This document shows positions 55,534 to 64,000 of a DNA stretch of 64,000 nt, piece by piece. The stretch comes from Neolentinus lepideus HHB14362 ss-1 (taxonomy: Eukaryota; Basidiomycota; Agaricomycetes; Gloeophyllales; Gloeophyllaceae), in NCBI GenBank assembly GCA_001632425.1, contig KV425597.1:153724-217723 (forward strand), written 5' to 3'. Below the pieces are notes generated by a model. The model searched no databases, had not been told where the DNA came from, and saw only the letters and a list, made by a program, of their open reading frames with translations. The translations under genes were made by a program, and so were the position numbers. Positions within the stretch are counted from its first letter, which is position 1; every line of letters starts with the position of its first letter.

Positions 55534-57460
55534 TTAATTCTGCTGGTGATTAACCTTGCCTACGATGAAAGCGCAATCCCTCCTCCACTGGCTCCATTTC
55601 CATGTAACAACCGCTTCTATTTGTGGAATTCCCTGGATCCTGTAGGATAATGCGTGTCCGATTGATCAAGGTATAGCACGACCATTGTGGCGACCGATCC
55701 AGCTTGTAGGTATCTGGGTCTCCAGAGCACACGAAGGACAGCCAGTAGGCGATGATCTCCCATGAAAAGTCCTGAGGAGAGAACGCGGTGCTCCCATTGA
55801 ATCTGTGAGATGCCGCAGCATTAATCTGAGTGAACATGATATCATATGGGTACACGCACCCAGGCTTTGTGCCCCTATAGAGGTTCCAGTTCTCGGCACT
55901 GTGCTAGAACCCGACGGCTGATTGTAACGATACGTCAGACATTGTTCGACACAGACAATGCATCGCGGGGAACTTCCCGCTGTGATATAGTGATAAGGCA
56001 TGAAAGACGATAAGCTCACCTACCTATGAAAGGAAACTCTTGCTTGGAAGGACGTACTATCTATTCAGTGATTCACATGTGGCCACAGGTGAATCACTGA
56101 ATAGATGCGCGCTCGGAGCCGCTCCTCATCTGACTCAAAATGACTGGGTGAGTACACAGACGCGAAGCCGTTCAGGTCGGCCCTCGAAATCTGTGAGCGT
56201 GGGCCAAACTGCTTTGAGTGTTGCGATGAAGTCTGGCACTGCAGACAAGCTTTCATTGGATGTTGCACTGCATGACGGTTCTGTGAAAGTGCAGCAGGGT
56301 GAGCAGCATGGCAATGTACATCTCGACGACAGTGGCACATGAGTGAATTCTCCTCCGGGGATCGATCTCGTTGGGAAATCGGTGATGATGCTGCCGTCAA
56401 ATATGGGTCGGAAGGTGTTGGATCCCGAGCTATGAAGGTACGATCTCCTGATGTCATATATGCACAACACTGACTTGGAATATACCCCATTTTGAGCTCG
56501 ACATATATAGGGCGCTTATGTTGACGCTTCGTAGGCATTGCATCTGTTCAGCGAGCCCTCCAGTTCCACATCCAGCTTGGTGCGCATAATAGTAGAATAG
56601 CGGCTGGATGGAATCAGTATAGCTGGGCACTGGGGAGAGTACGCGATGACCTTACTTTAGTTTGCGAAGGTAAATCAAATGGAGCTCTGAAGAGACTCTG
56701 CGCGATAGCTGCAGAGCATGCGTGTTCTGCTTCTTTGGTTACGAGATATAATTCCACAGAGCTGTCTCCAGCGCTATGACCGTCAATAGTGCACTGACTT
56801 TGCTTGGATCCCCGCCGAACTCGCGGATATGCACCTGAACCCAAGTAAGCGCTCGTATCTAATCCTGGAATCCGACGTCAACGTCTCCTAGGCACGATTT
56901 GATAATCCAGGATCAGACAAGGAACCCAAAGAATCTAGCCGATAGTAGGGTTCTATGGTGACGTTAGGACTTTGTTGAATCCAATGATCGAGCTGCCAAT
57001 CTGCGGGAATATTGCTGTACATGTATCCTAGCCATTGTCTTTCAATTAATCACAATGCATATCGGAATCAGCATCCCTACCTCCGCCATGAAAGCATACA
57101 AGGACTAATACTAGTGATAGAAATAGTCAATGGTTTCAAGTTGGACCTCCGAGGTAAGACCATCGATCAATTCGGACATACAACCGACGTCCCGCCTGGC
57201 CTTAACCGGAATATACACATTTAGCTTGAGGCAATAGTCGGCACATATCCCTCCAGCATCTCTGGCTACATAGCACGAATCCAGAAATGAAACGGAGATG
57301 AGATCTGTGGAGGTAAGGTACGAAGACTGCAACCTGTAGCCACCTGAATGCAGAAATCGAGATACTCCGTGGCATTCAAGATTTTACCCCTCGCTTCATC
57401 TCTATGCGGGTTGGTCAACGGGAAAGGGGATCGAAACCGTAGCTCTCCAAGCGGCAATTC
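55534..57460 (-). pseudogene. Type-B carboxylesterase pseudogene (copy F)
   Basis: Readable over most of its length but broken. From right to left: LPLGELRFRSPF, YLDFCIQVATGC, DGHSAGDSSVELYLVTKEAE (nucleophile Ser kept), AAIAQSLFRAP, FDGSIITDFPTRSIPGGEFT, ATSNESLSAVPDFIATL, VYSPSHFESDEERLRAR, then a 48-base palindrome, then SVSNNV with TGA (55935-55937) where relatives have Trp, RYNQPSG, DPDTYKLDRSPQWSCY, INRTRIILQDPGNST and a C-terminus CAFIVGKVNHQQN*. The signal peptide is gone and frameshifts occur in several exons. Confidence 0.82.
56059..56106. repeat. 48-base near-perfect palindrome with hAT-like ends
   Basis: Arms CTATTCAGTGATTCAC and GTGAATCACTGAATAG are perfect reverse complements and are extended by AT on each side. 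The centre ATGTGGCCACAG is itself nearly palindromic, with only one base pair in it mispaired. Each arm contains CAGTGATTCAC, which looks like a hAT terminal repeat. It sits in a dead esterase exon, directly after VYSPSHFESDEERLRARI. Confidence 0.75.
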
Positions 57461-57806
57461 AGTGTAGGGAAAATCCAGTTAAATACCAAGTTGGAATTGA
57501 TCGATTGCCTCTGTAGCGGGCGTGACCTAGATCAGCGGACTGGGTTCGGAGCAAACCGGCCCCGCGACAAGAACGAATGGCTGGAGAACAGCATTTGGTC
57601 GGGTGAGACTCCACTAGCGTCTAGATATCTGCTCCAGCGCCTAAGATTTATAATGATGGATTGCATACTTTTCATCGGCGCTTAGGATGAGCGCTCAGGG
57701 CTGGAGGAGCCGACACTGAATGAAATTCACGTAGTATAGCTAACAAAGTCGGGTAATAGCAAACATACACAACGTTAGATCAGCACAGAACAGGAAGACC
57801 CCACCC
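57461..57806. other. Short gap between dead esterase and VPS15 stop
   Basis: About 345 bases holding only the VPS15 3' flank and the eroded 5' end of esterase copy F. Nothing else seen. Confidence 0.35.
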
Positions 57807-60800
57807 TCAATCCGTCATGTCCACCCTCCAGACTTTAATTACCCCGGCTCGGTCGCCACTCACGAATCCACCACGGAAGGGAGAGTCAATACAGACGAGA
57901 GCAGTAATGGTGTCTTGGTGTGCCTTCAGTAGATTCTGCTGGGTATGGTTGATCAAGGACATCCGCTGAGGAGGACGATTATTCAGACTGCCAGAATTTG
58001 GGGAGGTCACCCATGTCTCAATGTGAGTCGCTGTGACTCCGTCGGAAGACTTCACAGTACTACAACCGATACTAGTCAGTAGGTGACAGTAGTGATGGAC
58101 TACAATCATACCTGTATGCTGGCTTGTCATGCTCACTGTCTATACCGCTCAGGACCGCAGTCCCATCAGGACGACTAAGGTCCCACAAACGGATCCTGCG
58201 GTCCTCCGAGCCGGTCAACATGAAGCCTCTACTTGAGCGTGCCGACGCATCTCCCTCGGGTATCATCCCAATCTCGGACCTATGAATAGGAGAAGGGCCT
58301 CCAAAGTCAAGGCCGACGACCAAACTTCTGATATCATGGGACGGCGAGGCGAGAAGAGTCTCCCTGACTGCCGCTTGTGTCGCAGTTCCCGAACGGCGGT
58401 TGCCGTTCTGCTGTCGAGACCGTACCAGGGCAGCGATAGCAGCCGCCGGACTTTTCTCAGCTTCACTGCTGTTTGATGTTTCAGGTTCTGGGATAGGAGT
58501 AGATGAGTTCGAGGCGCTTCTGATTGCATACGCCTCGATTAGAGATGACTTCTCTACATCCCATACTTCCACGAGTAAGGCCCCTGCACCTTCCGCATTG
58601 GGTCGCGATGATTCAACCGCGACCATAACCCACTTCCCTCTTCCCTTCGTAGGATGTAGAGTGCATTGGTAAATACGCGACGATTTACCTCCCGACGCCG
58701 CGTTCACTTTCCAACTCTTGAGCAGAATCCCAAATCGCAGATCCCAAAGCGATAGACTACCCGTAGTGGTGCCAAAGACAACCCAAGCGCGTTTGCGATC
58801 GAGACACATGCAAGATATGGATCCATGATGTCGAGGGTTCTGCATGGTCTGTAGGACACGCATTGTTCTAAGGTCGATTAGCCGAGCAAGCGAGTAAGTC
58901 GTAGCATAAACCAGATTGGATGAAGCATCTATACCATATTATGTCAACAAATCATTCGCTATGCGCAAAGAATGAATGGCATACCAGTTTCAAAATGAGT
59001 CATACACGTTATATGCTCCCCAGGATGATCGACATGGTGCTCTCGGATGACTTGTAGCTTTCCGTATTTAGGTAACGAACCGCTCTGGCTAACATGCACC
59101 CGGACGACATGCAAGCTTCCATCATCGGCTGCACTGGCAAAGCAATGAAATCCGTCCAACATACACACACATTTCACTCGAGAATGATGTTGGGAATAGG
59201 TATGGCGGGCCTTGCTTGTAACATTTCGTTCCAATCTTGCCGTATCCCATACTCTGACAGTTCTGTCGTCTGAGGAGGAGACGAAGAACATGTGGTCTGG
59301 CGAAACAGCAAGACCAGTTATACAGTCCGAGTGAGAGGTGAAATGATGAATGAGTGTAGCCTCGAAACGACGTGCACTGTTGTCCCGAGATAGGTAGCTT
59401 TGTCGAGCAACGTTTCGACGTCGGAGAGGACCCACATGAACGCGCGGACCGAAGTCGTTCTGGAGATCGCGATTATTGTCCAAATACAGATGCTCAAGAA
59501 GATTGTTGATGCTGGGTTCCTGTCCATCTGATCAAAAAATAAGTGAGCTTTAGACGCTGTTTTGGACGAGCAATGATTCACATACCATATGATGAGATCG
59601 GAATGGCAGGGGGAACACGACTTCGATACTGTTCTCGGATTGTTCCAACTGGAGAAGACCTCCCAGAATGCTCAGGCGACCCTTCAGACTGTATCCTGCT
59701 AGCAGTCTCAAGAAGGCCAACAGCGTTGGCTCTCGAGGAGCCAATAGCAGGAGCAGCCTTCTGGATGTCACTGCCAACGTTCCACTTATTTACCGTGCGG
59801 AAGACTGAAGAACCAGCGGCGGATATTATCGATTCGGTGGGACTACTAGGCCGATCAAAGGCGCCTGGCATATCAAGGATAGTTGCAGAGGGACGGCTGG
59901 GGGAGTCTACTATCGGGGACAATAAAGAACGGTTGTCTCTTGAGTTTGGATTCAGAGTAACAGAAGATGCGGAGCCGTTGATAGTTGCCAATCGTCGACG
60001 CAGGTCTTCGAAAGGAGTTCCGGCTGTACCATGCTCGCTGGGCAGCCTGCTAAAGCGCGGAGAACCGGGAGCAAGCGTTCTAGGGGAGTCCAACAACGAC
60101 CTCCTAGGAGAATAAGGCATGGTATCAACAATACGGGTCTTAAGGAAGACTGTGCGAGGGACAACGCCGAGCTTCGGGAGTTCGACATCACCAGTGGTCT
60201 TCAGGATTTCTGCGTCGGTCTCTGAGCGGCCTCGGGCTTGGAAGCTGACTCACTTCAGTTGAAGCACTGCGACAGAAGAAGCGAACCTACCTGGATGTGG
60301 CGTCGGCTAACTTGGCAAGATAATCCCTCAATGCTAAGAGCTTGGCTTCCTCCACTTGCGACATGCCTAACTTGCGGAGCTTACTTAACTGAGCTTCGTC
60401 CCTGCGCTACAATAAGAACGTCCCTAGCAAGGAGGCTATTGAGACTCACTCCTCAGATTTGGCCCGGGTGCCCGTAGGCGGTACAAACTTCCTTGACGCA
60501 GCCATGCTTTCCTTGGGCGATTCATTCTTCGACCCAGCGCGTCGATATCCTCTCCAAAATTGAGATTTCTCCGCTCTCATTGCCCATTGAACAGCCGAAT
60601 CAAAGACTTGCCTCGGAAGCTGGTAATCTGGTCAGTGGTACGATTAATGAAATAGTCAGGCTGTCACAAACAGGCGTCTTCATGGACATCAGCAGACTAC
60701 GCTCATTGATGTCCTGCACATCCGACGCCAGAAAGTGACGTAAGGACGGGTATAGGATGCACCATATATCTGTAGGAGGGAGATGCTTGGCGGCGGAGGC

Positions 60801-63633
60801 AATGAAGGCTGCTGCACCTGTGGACTAGCTGTAAGCGCAACGTTTACATGACTGCACTGTTATACTACCTTGTCGTATCCAGGAGTTCGGGTGATATAGA
60901 AAACAAAGAGTCGCACTCATCAGTTCCCAGATACGCATCTTCTGAAACAGCCCAAGCTCGCACAGGCTTGTTAGAGAGGCGATAACCTTGGCAACAACAG
61001 TTTCTTCGACATCTATCACAACAGTCAGCCGCAATAAAATAGTGCAAGGGGGATCCAATACCAGATAATGCTTGGATCATAAGTGGTAAGATATATTCTT
61101 CCAAGCTCTTGCCACCAACGCATGCCGCAACATCCACTATGCTGTCGAAGAAAGCATATCGCAGGAGCCACTCGCGATCATTCAAGTACGTGAGCATGTG
61201 ACTAAGTAGAACGTCGTTGGTCTTCTGCCTTCGCAAGAAGATGCAGAGTGATGATATGTTGTGCAATACAGCTCTCTTCACCACGCTGGACGCGTCGACA
61301 AGAAGTATCGAAAGATGATCCTGAACAATGTTCTGTAGGTCTTGCATACTTGCGTCATATGAAATCTACCCAATATCAATGAAGCATATAAAATATTTAG
61401 AAATAGCTGCAATGATACCTCGAAGTGAGCTTGTTCTTCTGCTGCATCCGTCGACAGCCTGAATGTCCCGTGTGCCCTCACCGCCTGACCCATCTCGAGG
61501 TATCTGACAGCAGTGTCGGCGAGAGACGCCATACACTGAGCATACATGCTTCTCACAGATACCTCAGGGTCTTGCAGCAAGTGAGCTATATTGGGAAATA
61601 CATATTCCGGGAAGATGGCAGCATTCGAAGGTGTGATGACCGTGACCAGCATCAACTACGAATTTCGTCAGTCAGTAGCTGTCGACGCAAAAGATGAGAT
61701 GAATGAAGCCCACCACTTGCATCAGACTCCTCAATGCTGCTGCACGCACATTGGCAGCATCATCGTGCAACAAGTCGACCATGTACGGTACCATTTGATC
61801 CAGTTTGGCTTCGTCGGTCAGGTGTGGGGACAATGCCAGAAATACATCCAGAGCTCGAATTTTCGAGCTAGGTAGTAGGCAGTTTCGTATATTTGCGCAG
61901 ATCAAGGACAGGAGTATCAAGGCCGGTCCATCTTCAAATCTTTCACAGGATGTATCGTGCGAGATTAGTAGAATACTTACCTTCATACGCAGCCTTCCGT
62001 CCCACGAGTGTCGGCGTTAACAACTTTGAGTCGCGATTGGGTATATGTAGCTCTACTGGGAAGATGTCCTGCGTCCCTTGATTGAATATACTTCAAGATA
62101 GCTGAGTTCTGCAGACCATACCTGAAGTGGCTTGCATGACTCCAGGAGCCCATTGAAGTCCATTTTCGGTTCCATCTCTGTGGGGTCTCTGTCACTATTG
62201 TCGAAGCCGAGGTAAGGCGCAACGCTCTCATAATCCTCCCAGATTCGGTCGATCCTCCTGTCCGAGTCGTTCGGGAAAGCAGTAGACACGCTCTCCGCGG
62301 TGGTAAGACCCGCTGCCGCTGGATTCAACTTGGAGCCAGGCGGATTGGCAGACGGAGAAGGGCTCAATGGTCCTGCGGGAGTTGAAGGGACAGCATTACT
62401 TGCAGAGGAAGGTGCAAAAGGAGACGGCGTAGGAAGCTCGTTGATGGAGGAGACATAGTTGTGCAGGAATGAGTAGAAACATTCAGGAAAGACTGTTCCT
62501 CGCGACGTGTGTAGAAGAGTGTCAAATGCAGGTCGTGCAGAGGGCTCCAGTGCGATCATCTGCTTGATCAGGTTCTACTTATCTCGCGCGTCAGATGAAC
62601 AATAATCGAACGTCACTCTACACTCACCTTGACGCCTTCGTCCTCAATCGGGGTCAAGTGACCATCCACGTTCAATTCTCCTTCGCGATACTTGAAGAGT
62701 TGGCTCAGCGTAAACAGCGGCGCACCTTCCAGAAATAATTCTGCGATAACGCATCCTGCACTAAAGCAATCCATCGCCTCCGTCACTTTTCCATCTCGCT
62801 TGCCCTCACTGTCCTCCGTGGCCAGCCGAGACTTTCTCTCACTAATTTCGGGATTGTCGGTGGCAGTGTAGAAGCGCTCCGGCGCGATGTAGCATGTCCG
62901 CCGGCCAGACGTGTCGAAGAAGAAAGAGAAGTCAGAGGGGTCGTCTAATGGGAGATATGTGGGCTTATAAGAGGCGAAGTCGGACACATAGACCCAGTTC
63001 CAGGACGTGACTAAGATGTTCTCTGACTTGATGTCTCCATGAGAGACCTTGCGATTACGAGCGTCGCGAAGAGCCATCAGCAACTGAAACGCGATCCATT
63101 TCTTCTCTACCATGCTCAGGAAGGGTCGAGTACTAAATAAGAGTGACATGAGGGTCATTTGGTGTTAACTAAGGTTGTGACGCACCTGATACGGTCGTAG
63201 AGATTACTTGCTACCCACTGACGAACAATGTAGCCTGCGCGCTCTGTTTCCACAAACATTTGGTATCCATACACATTTGCAATGTCTTGAAGCTGGTCTC
63301 TCTCAACTACAACGCGAGTGAATATCCGTAGAACATGGCACAGCTGAAGACATACTCTTCAAGCGCTTGTGGTAGCTCCTCAGACTTAAGCCCGGGTCAG
63401 GCTTGATAAATATCTTTACGACAAGGTGTCCATATCGGTGCCGGCATTTCACGGTCTTTAAGAAACGAGCAGAACCAAGGCTACAGCATAGATAAGTGTG
63501 GGGCTGCGATATGCTTGTAGTGTATGACCGTTCACCTCTTCTCGTAGACAATGTCATTTCCCAGTTCGGCGACGAATGAATCCAAAGCACCGCCGGTCCT
63601 AGTCAGCGAAGATCCAGATTGTGCATTCCCCAT
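57807..63633 (-). CDS. VPS15: VPS15, regulatory kinase-like subunit of PI3-kinase
   Basis: Scaffold of the Vps34 phosphatidylinositol 3-kinase complexes in autophagy and endosome sorting. The start at 63633 gives MGNAQSGSS, with Gly2 as N-myristoylation site. The kinase-like domain has VSHGDIKSENILVTSWNW, YVSDFASYKPTYLPLDDPSD (DFA where active kinases have DFG, normal for Vps15), CYIAPERFY and MDCFSAGCVIAELFLEG. Next PFSFLHNYVSS-like start of the HEAT region: RIDRIWEDYESVAPYLGF, MMLVTVITPSNAAIFPEYVF, DPEVSVRSMYAQCMASLADT, LNDREWLLRYAFFDSIVDVA. A disordered Ser/Pro linker (SPRRSLLDSPRTLAPGSPRF) lies near 59600-60120. WD repeats follow (CITGLAVSPDHMFFVSSSDD, RTVRVWDTARLE, GSLSLWDLRFGILLKSWK, GSEDRRIRLWDLSRPDGTA), ending GVIKVWRVDMTD*. 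Length and order match the family. Over ten introns. Confidence 0.94.
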
Positions 63634-64000
63634 TGTAACTTAGTTTCCAGGCGTCATCATACGGAGTGTCCGTCTATAAGCACTTCGCAACAGCGCTGCT
63701 GAGTGGCAGCGTCGAACAGAGCCGCAAGCAAAGACAAACAAACGATACCACTGATCGATATTTACGAGTCCTGAGTTTACGAAGGATGAGTCTTTACAGG
63801 GAAAATGAGCGCGCTGCCGAACGTAAGCATGATGGCCGAGAAGTCGTGGGATTACTTTCGGGTAGTCGTAACTACACTATTCAATGTCCGCTCCAAAGTC
63901 CGCTTGTAGTGTTGACTACAAAAAGACTACAAAATGTGTTTTGTAGTGCCTCTGATCAGTTTTCGGCCTTCCTCTCAATTTCAGTGACTTCTAACTCTCT
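63634..64000. other. VPS15 upstream region with a hairpin
   Basis: Promoter side of VPS15 to the window edge. ACTACAAAA (63926-63934) and TTTTGTAGT (63939-63947) form a 9-base stem with a 4-base loop, preceded by further GTAGT/ACTACAAAA words. No gene is visible. Confidence 0.4.

Noticed and set aside
62000..63600. An active protein kinase separate from the WD40 gene downstream
   Set aside because: DFA in place of DFG, the TSWNW block, the myristoylation start and the HEAT/WD40 exons that follow identify one VPS15 gene.
1..64000. CRISPR arrays, tRNA genes and bacterial operon features
   Set aside because: No regular direct repeats, no A/B-box pair in a foldable cloverleaf, and gene structure is intron-rich and eukaryotic.

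Overview
The window is genomic DNA of a filamentous basidiomycete, most likely an Agaricomycete. Almost every gene is split by many 45-70 base GT-AG introns, some exons are as short as 13 bases, intergenic gaps are short where genes are real, and the families are fungal (SET1, IRE1, DUR3, RBX1, TBCC, CstF64, cytosolic-type ThrRS, VPS15, Mx-like dynamin, secreted type-B carboxylesterases). No rRNA, tRNA, CRISPR or bacterial operon structure was seen. Exons were joined by eye from frame continuity, GT-AG borders and family motifs, so exon borders are good where quoted and approximate elsewhere.

Layout. 1-759: 3' end of a SET1-type H3K4 methyltransferase (+). 3.6-5.4 kb: an unrecognised coiled-coil protein (-). 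5.8-8.0 kb: mitochondrial ALDH7 (-). 11.6-15.4 kb: IRE1 (+). 15.7-17.2 kb: an isopenicillin-N-synthase-like dioxygenase (-), divergent from the DUR3 urea transporter at 17.9-20.5 kb (+) across a promoter with several GATA sites. 21.2-21.7 kb: a dead GNAT gene. 22.0-22.2 kb: a MITE-like inverted repeat. 24.6-29.4 kb: a proline iminopeptidase, a small cysteine-rich protein, the head-to-head TBCC/RBX1 pair, and a truncated second iminopeptidase copy. 30.0-37.4 kb: an intact esterase (-), CstF64 (+) and threonyl-tRNA synthetase (-), the last two convergent. 54.6-55.2 kb: Hsp20 (+). 57.8-63.6 kb: VPS15 (-), running to near the right edge.

The most dynamic part is 30-57.5 kb. It holds two apparently intact type-B carboxylesterases and four broken copies at different stages of decay. 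Among them lie an intact dynamin, an inverted 3' fragment of a second dynamin, two candidate TIR elements (43.8-44.9 kb and 47.5-49.6 kb, the second with a RecQ-like helicase fragment) and a 48-base palindrome inside one dead esterase. This looks like a birth-and-death gene cluster reshaped by DNA transposons. The in-frame stops I could align to intact relatives are all explained by C:G to T:A changes.

Functionally the housekeeping genes do not form one pathway. The linked themes are nitrogen acquisition (DUR3 with GATA sites), ER and endosomal stress or trafficking (IRE1, VPS15, dynamin) and secreted ester hydrolysis. Several long stretches (0.8-3.6, 8.0-11.6, 22.3-24.5 and 52.0-54.5 kb) hold nothing I can support as a gene.
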